64,000 bases of DNA from Amylibacter sp. IMCC11727 (lineage in GTDB: Bacteria; Pseudomonadota; Alphaproteobacteria; Rhodobacterales; Rhodobacteraceae). The notes beneath the pieces were generated by a model. It was given only the letters and a program-made list of their open reading frames with translations, was not told where the DNA came from and did not search any database. Each line of letters begins with the position of its first letter. Positions within the stretch are counted from its first letter, which is position 1. Below are positions 34,238 to 43,884 of the stretch, piece after piece. The stretch lies in the NCBI RefSeq assembly GCF_029854195.1, contig NZ_CP122960.1, positions 681,001 to 745,000 of the forward strand, given 5' to 3'. The position numbers were made by a program, and so were the translations under genes.

Positions 34238-36460
34238 ATGAGAACCCCGCTTATCGTGACTAGTTTCCCCGATCAGAGTTATTTTGAGGCTGGCCAGCTG
34301 GTTGCGGTTCTGACGACGCAGCCGCTCGACCGATTCTTGGATTACAAAGCGCCTGAAGGAGGGGTGTTTCAGGGTGCGTTTGTTGAGGTTCCACTGGGAC
34401 CGCGCAAGGTGATTGGTGTTGTTTGGGGCAAAGGTGCTGGGGGGTATGACCCCAAGAAAATCCGTTCGATCATCAGTGTGATTGATGTGCCGCCAATGCG
34501 TGAAGAAATGCAGGTGTTTCTGGGAAAGGTGGGGGATTACACGCTGACGGCGATGTCATCCATGTTGCGGTTGGCGACCCGTGCGCCGGGGCTGACCGAT
34601 CCACCCGGGATGCGCAAGATTTATGGGCTGGGGGATAAGGAACCTGACCGCATGACGCCTGCGCGGGAAAAGGTAATTGGGGTTTTGGAGGATCACGGCG
34701 GGCTGCGGTTCACGGCAAGTGAGTTGGCGCAATTGGCGGGGGTGACGTCTTCGGTTGTGAAGGGGTTGATGAAGCAGGACGTGCTGGTGGAATATGAGAC
34801 CCCACGCGATGTGGCCTATCCGCATTTGGATGCCCGTATGGACGGCAAGGCGTTGACCGATGATCAGGCGCGGGTTGGGGGTATATTGCGCGGCAAGGTG
34901 GCCTCGCGATCCTATTCCACGTCCCTGCTGAAGGGTGTGACGGGGTCGGGCAAGACCGAGGTGTATTTGGAAGCGGTGGCGGAGTGTTTGGCGCAGGGGC
35001 GGCAGGCGTTGGTGTTGTTGCCTGAAATCGCGTTGACGGTGGAGTTTTTAGACCGTGTTGAAGAACGGTTCGGCGCGCGGCCAGCAGAGTGGCATTCGGG
35101 AGTGACCGTGACGGAACGGCGGCGGTGCTGGCGTATGGTAGGCGAAGGCAAAGCGCAGTTGGTGGTTGGCGCGCGATCATCGCTGTATCTGCCGTTTCAG
35201 AACCTTGGGCTGATCGTTGTGGATGAGGAACATGACCCGTCTTACAAGCAGGAAGACGGGGTTTTGTACAACGCGCGGGATATGGCGGTTTTGCGGGCGT
35301 CGATCTGTGGGGCGTCTGTGGTTTTGGCCAGTGCCACGCCGTCACTGGAAAGCTGGGCCAACGCGAAAGCAGGGAAGTACGAGCGATTTGATTTGGCGCA
35401 GCGGTTTGGGGCGGCGGAATTGCCGACGATGAAGCCGATTGATTTGCGTGGGGATGAATTGGCGCCAGGACGTTGGATTTCGAACACGCTGGCGCGGGAG
35501 GTGTTCGCACGGCTGGATCGCGGTGAACAATCGTTGCTGTTTTTGAACCGTCGTGGCTATGCCCCTGTAACGGTGTGTCGGGCTTGTGGGTTTCAGATTG
35601 GGTGTGACGATTGCGATGCGCGGATGGTGGAGCATCGGTTTCACGGGCGGTTGATGTGCCATCAGTGCGGTGAAACAAAGCCGATGCCAGAGGCATGTCC
35701 AAGCTGTGAGGTTGAGGGGAAACTGGCAGCGGTTGGACCAGGTGTGGAGCGGTTGGCCGAAGAAGCCGAGGCGCGGTTTGAAGGGGCGAAGATTTCGGTG
35801 CTGTCATCGGACATGCACCTGTCGGCGCGCAGTTTGAAAGAACGGATTAAGTCCATTGCGGAAGGGGAAGCGGATATCATCATCGGCACGCAATTGGTGG
35901 CGAAAGGGCATAATTTTCCGCTACTGACTTGTGTGGGTGTGATTGATGCGGATTTGGGGTTGCAAGGCAGTGATTTGCGGGCAGCGGAGCGCACGTTCCA
36001 ACTCATCCGTCAGGTGGCAGGGCGTGCTGGACGAGCGGATAAGAAGGGCACGGCGTTTATTCAGACGCTGCAGCCTGAACATCCTGTTATTCAAGCGATC
36101 TTGTCAGGTGAAGAAGAAGAGTTCTGGGCCGCAGAGGCAGCGCAGCGGAATTTGGCGGGCGTTCCCCCCTATGGGCGTATGGCGGGGGTCGTGGTTTCTG
36201 GACCTGATTTGGCGCAAGTATTTGATGTGGCACAGTATATGGTGCGCAACGCAGAGCCATTGTTGCGGATTAATGCAGAGATTTTTGGCCCTGCGCCTGC
36301 GCCCATTGCACGGGTGCGTGGGCGACATCGGGTGCGTATTTTGGTTAAAGCTGCCAAGGGTGTGGTGATCCAGCCCGCACTGTCCGCGTGGTATGCCAGC
36401 ATAAAGCCGCCCACGAATGTGCGTGTGAGCATAGATATCGACCCGCAGACGTTCTATTAA
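34238..36460 (+). CDS. priA: Primosomal protein N' (replication-restart helicase)
   Basis: 740 residues: an N-terminal DNA-binding domain, helicase motif I GVTGSGKTEVYLEA, Walker B VDEEHDPSYKQ, the eight-cysteine zinc-binding region (CRACGFQIGCDDC, then CHQCGE and CPSC), and motif V/VI ATQ..GRAGRADKKG. It reloads the replisome at stalled forks. Start at the ATG at 34238 gives the normal N terminus (VAVLTTQPLDRFLDYKAP). Confidence 0.97.
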   Translation: MRTPLIVTSFPDQSYFEAGQLVAVLTTQPLDRFLDYKAPEGGVFQGAFVEVPLGPRKVIGVVWGKGAGGYDPKKIRSIISVIDVPPMREEMQVFLGKVGDYTLTAMSSMLRLATRAPGLTDPPGMRKIYGLGDKEPDRMTPAREKVIGVLEDHGGLRFTASELAQLAGVTSSVVKGLMKQDVLVEYETPRDVAYPHLDARMDGKALTDDQARVGGILRGKVASRSYSTSLLKGVTGSGKTEVYLEAVAECLAQGRQALVLLPEIALTVEFLDRVEERFGARPAEWHSGVTVTERRRCWRMVGEGKAQLVVGARSSLYLPFQNLGLIVVDEEHDPSYKQEDGVLYNARDMAVLRASICGASVVLASATPSLESWANAKAGKYERFDLAQRFGAAELPTMKPIDLRGDELAPGRWISNTLAREVFARLDRGEQSLLFLNRRGYAPVTVCRACGFQIGCDDCDARMVEHRFHGRLMCHQCGETKPMPEACPSCEVEGKLAAVGPGVERLAEEAEARFEGAKISVLSSDMHLSARSLKERIKSIAEGEADIIIGTQLVAKGHNFPLLTCVGVIDADLGLQGSDLRAAERTFQLIRQVAGRAGRADKKGTAFIQTLQPEHPVIQAILSGEEEEFWAAEAAQRNLAGVPPYGRMAGVVVSGPDLAQVFDVAQYMVRNAEPLLRINAEIFGPAPAPIARVRGRHRVRILVKAAKGVVIQPALSAWYASIKPPTNVRVSIDIDPQTFY

Positions 36461-36517
36461 TGCTTTAACAGGCAGGCTGGCGGCGCTACACCTTGCGCGA
36501 GCCATGAAGGAAGACGG

Positions 36518-37609
36518 ATGAGCACGCGGATCAAACCACAGCCAGGTATTATGGATATTGAGCTTTATGTGGGCGGCAAAGGGGCCGTTAAAGGGCAATC
36601 CAATACCGTTAAGTTGTCGAGCAATGAGAACCCTTGGGGGCCGTCTGAGGACGCAAAGCAAGCCTATCGTGCGGTGGCGGGGGATTTGCATGTATATCCG
36701 TCTGGAGATCATGGCCCGCTGCGCACGGCCATAGCCGAGGTTACAGGATTGGACGCGGAACGGATCATTTGTTCGAACGGGTCGGATGAGCTGATTTCAT
36801 TTCTGTGTCAGGTTTATGCGGGTCCAGGTGATGAGGTGTTGTTCACCGAGCATGGTTTTTTGATGTATAAATTGTGCGCCCAAGCGGCAGGGGCGACTCC
36901 TGTGGCTGTGCCAGAAAAAGAACGCCATACGGATGTGGATGCGTTGTTGGCGGCGGCGAATGAGAATACGAAACTGGTGTTTATTGCCAATCCGAACAAC
37001 CCTACAGGCACGATGATTTCTGCCTCTGACGTTGCGCGGTTGGCGGATGGTTTGCCAGAACAGGCGTTGCTGGTACTGGACGGTGCGTATGCCGAGTTTG
37101 TGGACGGATTTGATGGCCATGCGGATTTGGTAGACGAACGTGAGAACGTGTTTATGACGCGGACGTTTTCCAAGATTTATGGGCTGGGTGGATTGCGGCT
37201 TGGCTGGGGATATGGCCCTGCAGAGATTGTGAACACGCTGCACCGAGTGCGCGGTCCGTTTAATGTAAACGCAAGCGCATTGGCTGCGGGTGAAGCGGCA
37301 ATGCGGGATGTGAATTACACAGTTAAATGCCGCGAAACGAATGCGCAGTGGCGCGAGTTTCTGCGTGAAAAGCTGTTGGGCATAGGCATTGCCTGTGATG
37401 CCAGCCAAACGAATTTTGTGCTAGCGCGGTTTGGATCAGAGGCGGAGGCCGACGCGGCGGATCAGGCGCTGAGCGATGCTGGGTTGCTTGTGCGGGCCGT
37501 GAAAAGTTACGGGTTGGCAGAGTGTTTGCGCATCACTGTTGGCAAAGGCGCGGATTGCAAGCGGGTGGTTCAGGTGTTGCAAGAGTTTAAAGACGGTTGG
37601 GTTGCATGA
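36518..37609 (+). CDS. hisC: Histidinol-phosphate aminotransferase
   Basis: 363 residues of the fold-type I PLP family with KLSSNENPWGPS near residue 35, NPNNPTGTMI, the Asp/Tyr pair in LVLDGAYAEFVDG, and the PLP lysine in RTFSKIYGLGGLRLGWGYGP. It makes histidinol phosphate in histidine synthesis; relatives act on aromatic amino acids, and the following dehydrogenase gene supports such a dual role in tyrosine/phenylalanine synthesis. GAAGGAAG precedes the start. Confidence 0.93.
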   Translation: MSTRIKPQPGIMDIELYVGGKGAVKGQSNTVKLSSNENPWGPSEDAKQAYRAVAGDLHVYPSGDHGPLRTAIAEVTGLDAERIICSNGSDELISFLCQVYAGPGDEVLFTEHGFLMYKLCAQAAGATPVAVPEKERHTDVDALLAAANENTKLVFIANPNNPTGTMISASDVARLADGLPEQALLVLDGAYAEFVDGFDGHADLVDERENVFMTRTFSKIYGLGGLRLGWGYGPAEIVNTLHRVRGPFNVNASALAAGEAAMRDVNYTVKCRETNAQWREFLREKLLGIGIACDASQTNFVLARFGSEAEADAADQALSDAGLLVRAVKSYGLAECLRITVGKGADCKRVVQVLQEFKDGWVA

Positions 37610-38529
37610 CACAGATTTACGACAAAGTGGCGCTGATCGGGCTGGGCCTGATTGCGGGGTCCATGGGGCTGGCCATGAAAAAGGCTGGGCTGGCGGGAAC
37701 AATCGTGGGCCATGCGAAATCCGAGGCCACGCGCACAACGGCGTTGCAATTGGGGCTGGTGGACACGGTGTGCGCAACGGCAGCAGAGGCAGTGGCCGAT
37801 GCGGATTTGGTGGTGTTGTGTGTGCCAGTTGGGGCGATGAATACCGTGGCCGCAGAAATTGGCCCTGCATTGAAAGTGGGAGCGACCGTATCTGACGTGG
37901 GGTCAGTAAAGGCCCGCGTGATCGAAATGGTTCAACCGCATTTGCCCAACACGGTGCATTTTGTGCCTGCGCACCCGATTGCAGGGACAGAGAACTCTGG
38001 CCCGAATGCAGGGTTTGCGGAGTTGTTTATGGGCAAGTGGACCATTTTGACCCCTGTGCCAAATGCCAACGAAGCGGCGACTGAACAGCTGCGCCAATTG
38101 TGGGCGGCCATGGGTGCAAAAGTGGATGTTATGGAACCTGAGCGCCATGATTTGGTGCTGTCTGTAACCAGCCACGTGCCCCATTTGATCGCCTACACAA
38201 TGGTCGGTGTGGCTGATGATCTGGAGCGCGTGACTGATAAGGAAGTTATCGAATTTTCTACAGGTGGCTTTCGTGATTTCACGCGTATTGCCGCGTCTGA
38301 TCCGACCATGTGGCGCGATGTGTTTTTGAACAATAAGGAAGCGACGCTCGATATTTTGGGGCGGTTCACGGAAGAGCTGTTTGATCTGCAAAGGGCCATT
38401 CGGCGCGGGGACGGGGATCAGTTGTTTGATCATTTCACGCGCACGCGGGCGATCCGTCGGGGGATTGTTGAAGCAGGGCATGATACGTCTGCTGATGATT
38501 TTGGACGTGCGCCAAAGAAGGACGATTAG
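37606..38529 (+). CDS. Prephenate/arogenate dehydrogenase
   Basis: 307 residues, start overlapping the hisC stop as ATGA. NAD-binding motif VALIGLGLIAGSMGLA at the N terminus, the catalytic region VHFVPAHPIAGTENSGPNAG, and DLVLSVTSHVPHLIAYTMV. It oxidatively decarboxylates prephenate or arogenate to make tyrosine. Coupling to hisC is typical of tyrosine biosynthesis in alphaproteobacteria. The specific cosubstrate preference cannot be told. Confidence 0.9.
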   Translation: MTQIYDKVALIGLGLIAGSMGLAMKKAGLAGTIVGHAKSEATRTTALQLGLVDTVCATAAEAVADADLVVLCVPVGAMNTVAAEIGPALKVGATVSDVGSVKARVIEMVQPHLPNTVHFVPAHPIAGTENSGPNAGFAELFMGKWTILTPVPNANEAATEQLRQLWAAMGAKVDVMEPERHDLVLSVTSHVPHLIAYTMVGVADDLERVTDKEVIEFSTGGFRDFTRIAASDPTMWRDVFLNNKEATLDILGRFTEELFDLQRAIRRGDGDQLFDHFTRTRAIRRGIVEAGHDTSADDFGRAPKKDD

Positions 38530-39492
38530 ATGCGGTTTGGGGGCATTTGGATGGTTTTGATGCTGGCCTTTGGGCCAAGCATGGCGGCTGCGCAAGCGGT
38601 TGAAACTTCGCCCCGACCTGTGCTGCGTCCGGTGGAGATTGAGGCGAAATTCACCACGGGTGCGGCGCCCTTTGTCTCAAAACGCCCCCGTTTGCGGCCT
38701 GTTGCGGGGCCATCGGCCACCGCGGTTGCGGTGCAAAAAGTGGTGGTGGAGCAAACCATCAGCGATGATCTGTCTGCGCGTAAGGTGACAAAGACAGAGC
38801 CGTTGAAAAACGTTGTGGCGCAAACAAATACGGGCGTTGTGACAGTGACAAGCCCGTTTGCGGTGGCCAAATCGTTGCGACCCAAGGCGCGTCCGCGCAA
38901 GTTACGCGTGGCATTGGTGGAGCCTTACAAACCGGGCAAGGTGGAAAAGGCCGTGCGGTATCGCAAAAAAGGTTCCGTTTGCGGGATCAACGGGTTGCGC
39001 GGGTATCACGTGAAGCGGATCAGCGGCAAAGGCGGATGCGGAATCAAGAACCCTGTGAAACTGACCGAAGTGGATGGCGTGAAAATGACGCGCGAAGTAT
39101 CCATTGGGTGTAACACCGCCAAAGCGTTTTACAGTTGGATGCAGAACAGCGCGAAACCTGCGGTGGGGCGCAAAGGGGGCGGTTTGGGCAAGGTGCAAAT
39201 CATTGCAGGTTATTCCTGTCGAAACCGTAACAGCGCCAAAAGCGGCAAATTGTCGGAACATGCGAAGGGCAATGCGCTCGATATTGCGGGGTTTGTGTTG
39301 AAGGACGGGACCATGTTATCGGTGCTGCGCGATTGGCGGGGTCGATCCAAAGGGCGTATTCTAAAGCAGATGCACAAGACCGCCTGCGGGCCGTTTAAAA
39401 CCGTGCTGGGGCCAAACGCGAACCGGTTTCATCAGGATCATTTCCATTTTGATGTGGCATCACATCGTGGTGGCGGGACCTATTGCCGTTAA
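38530..39492 (+). CDS. Secreted extensin-like protein (possible peptidase/amidase)
   Basis: 320 residues with a signal peptide (1-21), a Pro/Arg-rich linker (about 30-120) and a C-terminal extensin-like domain (about 150-320). The metal-ligand pattern SEHAKGNALDIAGF and DHFHFDV with two His and an Asp resembles M15-type peptidases such as D-Ala-D-Ala carboxypeptidases, and four cysteines are present. A role in cell-wall turnover is inference. It starts directly after the dehydrogenase stop; the stop overlaps the convergent DUF2125 gene by 4 bases. Confidence 0.8.
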   Translation: MRFGGIWMVLMLAFGPSMAAAQAVETSPRPVLRPVEIEAKFTTGAAPFVSKRPRLRPVAGPSATAVAVQKVVVEQTISDDLSARKVTKTEPLKNVVAQTNTGVVTVTSPFAVAKSLRPKARPRKLRVALVEPYKPGKVEKAVRYRKKGSVCGINGLRGYHVKRISGKGGCGIKNPVKLTEVDGVKMTREVSIGCNTAKAFYSWMQNSAKPAVGRKGGGLGKVQIIAGYSCRNRNSAKSGKLSEHAKGNALDIAGFVLKDGTMLSVLRDWRGRSKGRILKQMHKTACGPFKTVLGPNANRFHQDHFHFDVASHRGGGTYCR

Positions 39493-40502
39493 GGTGTGGT
39501 GTTGAAGCGGATCGCGGGGGCGCGGCCGATTGGAATCGGGCCAAGCGAGATAAATCCGTTTTTAAACGATAAAGGCGCATCGAGCGTATCTGGATTTCCT
39601 GACAATCGAGCGAGCAGACCAAGACCACCTGTGAGTGTGCTTTGCATTTCGGCGGGGATGGCCCCTGCGCGTACACCAAGGGCGATCATGTTTTCCCAGT
39701 TTTTGGCGCGCACGGAAACTTTGCCACTGGCGGTGCCTGCAGCATCAACGGTGAGGTCGCCTTTGGCTTCGAAGTTCATTTCGCCCCATGTGGCAGAGAA
39801 ATCTTTGATTTTGAGCGCGGTCAATTCTGGTTTTGTGCCTTCCACTGCGTGACGGTCCCATGGGGCATCAAACCCTGCGCTGATGTCGAGGCGCATGGTG
39901 TCAAACACGTCGGGCAATTGGCTGTCTGGGTCGATGAGTTTGGTAAAGATGCGGGCAGGTTTTACGCCATCGGCCTGAAAGAAAATATCGTGGCTGTTTG
40001 CTATGCCGGCTGTTTGGCGGGTGGCCAATTTTGCGGCTTTGAGTTCGGATGTCCAACCTTCGCTAGAGGTCAGGGTGACGTTGGTCATTTCCCCTGTCAA
40101 AGCATTGAGCGCTAGATCGGTGTCTGCGGTGAATTTAATGCTGGTGCGGATCGCATCGGAGTTTACGTTGATGCGTTCATTGGGGGTGGAAACCGTGTGT
40201 TCGGGGGGCAGCACAGCGATGATATGGTTTGGCTTGTAGCTGAGCGAGAGGATTTGCAATTCGGGTGTGCGCCATGCCCAGCGGGATTTTGGGTCTGCTA
40301 GGTTGAGGTTCGTGATCTTTGTGTCAAAGCGGCTCGGGTAGCCTTGGACCTTGAGGCTGTCGTAATCTGCGACCCAGCCAGCGGTGCGGCGTTCTTCGAG
40401 CCAAGTTTCAAGCCCTGATTGTTGTGCCGAAGAGCCGACATACCAATATCCAGACCAGCCAAGGGTGACGACGATCAGAATTCCAAAGAAGATGCGAACC
40501 AT
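39489..40502 (-). CDS. DUF2125 protein, membrane-anchored
   Basis: 337 residues with an N-terminal membrane segment (about 4-24) and a long soluble part outside the cytoplasm. Repeated beta strands with the pattern [LV]-x-[LVI] and the run VDAAGTASGKVSVRAKNW are typical of DUF2125, an alphaproteobacterial envelope family related to the AsmA/YdbH lipid-transport-like group. Function unknown. Confidence 0.78.
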   Translation of the reverse strand: MVRIFFGILIVVTLGWSGYWYVGSSAQQSGLETWLEERRTAGWVADYDSLKVQGYPSRFDTKITNLNLADPKSRWAWRTPELQILSLSYKPNHIIAVLPPEHTVSTPNERINVNSDAIRTSIKFTADTDLALNALTGEMTNVTLTSSEGWTSELKAAKLATRQTAGIANSHDIFFQADGVKPARIFTKLIDPDSQLPDVFDTMRLDISAGFDAPWDRHAVEGTKPELTALKIKDFSATWGEMNFEAKGDLTVDAAGTASGKVSVRAKNWENMIALGVRAGAIPAEMQSTLTGGLGLLARLSGNPDTLDAPLSFKNGFISLGPIPIGRAPAIRFNTTP

Positions 40503-40567
40503 GGGCGAGGCCCCTTTTCATTTCTATTTGCAGCGGGTTATAGCAGGCCAACGAAGGGTTGCCAGTG

Positions 40568-41110
40568 ATGAATATAAAAGACGGTTTTTGGGTATTTGGG
40601 TACGGATCTTTGGTCTGGCAACCAGGATTTGAATTTTCCGAGAGTCAAATTGCGCGGATGGATGGGTTTTCACGTAGTTTTTGCATGTGGTCGATCCATC
40701 ATCGCGGCACAGAAGAAAACCCAGGATTGGTGTTGGCATTGGACCGCGCGGACGATGCTTTTTGCGATGGAGTGGCGTTTTTTGTGCCCCCTGAAACAGC
40801 GCCAGAGGCATTGCAGTATTTGCGGGATCGGGAGCTGATTTCATCGGCGTATCTGGAGGAAATTCATCCGATCTTGTTGCGCGATGGGCGTGTTGTGGAC
40901 AGCGTGGCTTATGTGATCAATCGCGATCATGTGCAGTATTGTGGTGGCATGGCGTTGGAAAAACAGGCGGAAATTATTGCGCGGTCTGTTGGGGGACGTG
41001 GCCCGAATACGGAGTATTTGTACAATACAGCGGAAGGGCTGGCCAAGATCGGGTTAAGCGATCCTGAGTTGGATTGGTTGGCTGACAGGGTTCGCACCCT
41101 ATCAGCCTGA
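40568..41110 (+). CDS. ChaC-like gamma-glutamylcyclotransferase
   Basis: About 180 residues with the ChaC hallmark FWVFGYGSLVWQPGF at the N terminus and YLEEIHPILLRDG carrying the expected Glu. ChaC-type enzymes split glutathione to 5-oxoproline and Cys-Gly in the cytoplasm. The GTG/ATG pair at 40565-40568 is the start; the frame opens three codons before. The gene ends 4 bases before the convergent nfeD. Confidence 0.87.
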   Translation: MNIKDGFWVFGYGSLVWQPGFEFSESQIARMDGFSRSFCMWSIHHRGTEENPGLVLALDRADDAFCDGVAFFVPPETAPEALQYLRDRELISSAYLEEIHPILLRDGRVVDSVAYVINRDHVQYCGGMALEKQAEIIARSVGGRGPNTEYLYNTAEGLAKIGLSDPELDWLADRVRTLSA

Positions 41111-41114
41111 TGTG

Positions 41115-41585
41115 TTAGCTGGTGGATTCCACCGTGAGGTTCATACCTTTTGCGGCACGAATGCGAACTGTTTCGCCCGTGGCCGAGGATTGCCCAGCGG
41201 CCCATGTGGCCCGCCAGCGCATACCTTCGATTTCCACTGCACCGCTGTTTGAACCTGCATCGTAATCCAACACTTTGGCGGTGCGTCCGATCAGGTGGTT
41301 AGACCGTTGGTTCAGCGTGGCGTGGGTTTCGCCCCCATCGCCAAATCGGCCAAGCGCCCAGCGGCCCGCAAATGTGAGGCCGATGGACAGAACCGCAAAC
41401 AATGTGATCTGCAATTCGCCCGACATGGCGGGGAACAGCGCCGTTAGGGCCGCCATCACCAATGTGGCCAAAGCCACCCAGATCAGAACCGCCGTGCCTG
41501 TCAGCATTTCCAGCGCACCAAGGGCGAAGGCGGCGGCGACCCACCACCACGGAGACAGACCTTCAAGGATGTCTAAAAACGGCAT
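41115..41585 (-). CDS. NfeD-like membrane protein
   Basis: 156 residues: three closely packed membrane helices (about 8-85) and a soluble OB-fold-like C-terminal domain (about 95-150, VEIEGMRWRATWAAG). This is the short NfeD form that partners SPFH/stomatin proteins; it lies 9 bases after the SPFH gene on the same strand, as expected. It probably stabilises the membrane-domain complex. Confidence 0.85.
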   Translation of the reverse strand: MPFLDILEGLSPWWWVAAAFALGALEMLTGTAVLIWVALATLVMAALTALFPAMSGELQITLFAVLSIGLTFAGRWALGRFGDGGETHATLNQRSNHLIGRTAKVLDYDAGSNSGAVEIEGMRWRATWAAGQSSATGETVRIRAAKGMNLTVESTS

Positions 41586-41594
41586 GTGTCCTCC

Positions 41595-42536
41595 TTAAGC
41601 TTTGTCTTTGTCGCTAATGACAGCTTTGGCGATATCTGCGATGCCCCCGATGGAACCGATCAGGTTTGACGCTTCGAGCGGGATCATCACGGTTTTTGCA
41701 GATGGGCTGGAGGCCACATCGCGCAGAGCTTCGGTGTATTTTTGCGCCACGAAGTAGTTCACGGCTTGGACATCACCTGCGGCAATCGCTTCGGATACCA
41801 TGCGGGTTGCTTCGGCTTCGGCTTGGGCGGCCCTTTCGCGGGCTTCCGCGTCAAGGAAAGCGGCTTGTTTGCGGCCCTCGGCTTCGCGGATTTGCGCTTC
41901 GCGTTCCCCTTCGGATTTCAGGATCGCGGACTGCTTCATACCTTCGGCCTGAAGGATTTCCGCACGTTTGTCCCGTTCTGCCTTCATCTGGCGGGCCATT
42001 GCTTCGGAAATGTCAGGCGGCGGTGCGAGGTCTTTGATTTCAACGCGGGTTACTTTGATGCCCCATGGATGCGCGGCTTCGTCGATAACGGACAGCAATT
42101 TTGCGTTGATGACTTCGCGGTTTGAGAGGCTTTCGTCCAAGTCCATGGAGCCCACAACAGACCGAATGTTGGTTTGTGTGAGGTTGGCCAGCGCACGATA
42201 CAAATCACGCACTTCATAAGCGGCAGCGGCGGCATCAACGACCTGATAGAAGGTCACAGCGTCTGTGACGACCATAGCGTTGTCGCGCGTGATGACCTCT
42301 TGGCTGTCGATATCAAGCACGGTTTCCATCATGTTAATCTTGGCGCCAATTTTATCCATGATCGGGATCAAAAAGCGCAGACCAGGGGACAGGGTGCGAG
42401 TGTAGCGGCCAAAACGTTCAACGGTCCATTCTTCGCCCTGTGGGACGGAACGCACCATCATAAAGATAAGGACTACGGCAAATATGAGAATTGCGACGGC
42501 GGTGATGCCAACGGATTCAAATCCGAGAAGTTCCAA
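41595..42536 (-). CDS. SPFH/band-7 (stomatin/QmcA-like) membrane protein
   Basis: 313 residues: one N-terminal membrane helix (about 10-30), then the SPFH domain (RFGRYTRTLSPGLRFLIPIMDKI, DAVTFYQVVDAAAAAYEV, TRVEIKDLAPPPDI), and a long Ala/Glu-rich coiled coil (about 185-250). Stomatin-like proteins build cage-like membrane microdomains with NfeD and FtsH-type partners. It is divergent from the ExbB-like/OmpA-like pair with a 151-base gap and forms a clear operon with nfeD. Confidence 0.9.
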   Translation of the reverse strand: MELLGFESVGITAVAILIFAVVLIFMMVRSVPQGEEWTVERFGRYTRTLSPGLRFLIPIMDKIGAKINMMETVLDIDSQEVITRDNAMVVTDAVTFYQVVDAAAAAYEVRDLYRALANLTQTNIRSVVGSMDLDESLSNREVINAKLLSVIDEAAHPWGIKVTRVEIKDLAPPPDISEAMARQMKAERDKRAEILQAEGMKQSAILKSEGEREAQIREAEGRKQAAFLDAEARERAAQAEAEATRMVSEAIAAGDVQAVNYFVAQKYTEALRDVASSPSAKTVMIPLEASNLIGSIGGIADIAKAVISDKDKA

Positions 42537-42687
42537 AATATTTCCTCCAAAAGTAACTTGTTTGATTGATATTTGGGGATTTTCAACGCGATTTACAATG
42601 GTTTAGTTGGCTTTTCGCGCGGTAACTTTGCATTTGGCATCGCAACGGGGACGCGATAGGGTACGGCCAAGCAGGTGTCAGGCAAAA

Positions 42688-43881
42688 ATGATGTTACAGG
42701 CAGATCGAAAAGCAGACCCGCACTTTACCCAACCTGTGCGGCAGATCCTCATGATGCTGATGTTCGTCGTGATGGTAACGATTGGGGCGTTTTTGTCCTA
42801 TCAATCGTTGCTGCCGATTTTCATGGCGAATGTACTGCTGAACGGCTTTATCATGTTCGTGTTTGTGTTCGGCATTATAGCGTGTTTTTGGCAGGTGTTT
42901 ACGTTGGTCAGTTCGGTCAGTTGGATCGAAGGGTTTGCGCTGGATCGCCCGGGACATGAGTTTGTTGATCCACCAGGATTGCTGGCCCCTTTGGCGCATT
43001 TGTTGCGCAAGCGGGGCGCGCGCACATCGCTGACATCAACCAGCACGCAGAGCATTCAGGACAGTGTGGCGACGCGATTGGACGAAGGGCGCGAGATTAC
43101 CCGTTATGTGATTAACCTGTTGATCTTTTTAGGATTGTTGGGGACGTTTTACGGACTTGCCGTGACCGTTCCTGCGGTTGTGGACACGATCCGATCTTTG
43201 GCACCGCAAGAGGGTGCAAATTCGATGGATGTGTTTGACAACCTGATGACAGGGTTGGAACGTCAGCTTGGCGGGATGGGCACGGCATTTGGGTCATCCC
43301 TGTTGGGCTTGGCGGGATCACTGGTTGTTGGGTTGTTGGATTTGCTGGCGGGGCGCGGGCAAAATCGGTTTTACCGCGAATTAGAAGAATGGCTGTCATC
43401 AATCACGCGCATTGGTGTTGGGACCAGTGATGGGGACATGGGCAATGTCGAGAATTTTGCCATTGCGGATATGCTGGAGCACACAACATATCAGATTGAA
43501 AACCTGCATGATTTGCTGCGCCAAAGCCAAGAGCGGCGCAATGAAACGGATAAACGCGTGGCGCGATTGACCCAAGTGGTAGAGCGATTGGCCGAGAGTA
43601 CCGCGCAGGCGCAGGGCAGTGGTGACAAGCTGGTTGAGCAAATCGCCTATGGTCAAAAGCAGATGATTGACGTGATGCAAAATGGCCAAAAGGACGAAGT
43701 TTGGGATGCGGAGGCCAAGATGCGGCTGCGCAATATCGACACGCAATTGTTGCGCATTCTGGAAGAAATGACCGCAGGCCGCCAAGACGCAGTGAGCGAT
43801 TTGCGCAGTGATTTGCTGGGGCTGACATCCACCTTGCGCAAGGCCATTGGTGTTTCGAGCAATTCTGGTGACGAGGGGTAA
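42688..43881 (+). CDS. MotA/TolQ/ExbB-type proton-channel protein (ZorA-like plan)
   Basis: 397 residues from the ATG at 42688. TM1 lies about residues 18-40 and TM2 about 45-72; a cytoplasmic stretch follows, then TM3 with the family signature LGLLGTFYGLAVTVPAVV (about 137-160) and TM4 (GMGTAFGSSLLGLAGSLVVGLL, about 195-222). The remaining 170 residues are a cytoplasmic helical tail rich in Q, E and R. The layout matches a stator subunit coupled to the OmpA-like partner 3 bases downstream. It is also the plan of ZorA, but no Zorya effector is nearby. Cell-envelope energy transduction is the likely general role. Confidence 0.82.
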   Translation: MMLQADRKADPHFTQPVRQILMMLMFVVMVTIGAFLSYQSLLPIFMANVLLNGFIMFVFVFGIIACFWQVFTLVSSVSWIEGFALDRPGHEFVDPPGLLAPLAHLLRKRGARTSLTSTSTQSIQDSVATRLDEGREITRYVINLLIFLGLLGTFYGLAVTVPAVVDTIRSLAPQEGANSMDVFDNLMTGLERQLGGMGTAFGSSLLGLAGSLVVGLLDLLAGRGQNRFYRELEEWLSSITRIGVGTSDGDMGNVENFAIADMLEHTTYQIENLHDLLRQSQERRNETDKRVARLTQVVERLAESTAQAQGSGDKLVEQIAYGQKQMIDVMQNGQKDEVWDAEAKMRLRNIDTQLLRILEEMTAGRQDAVSDLRSDLLGLTSTLRKAIGVSSNSGDEG

Positions 43882-43884
43882 ATT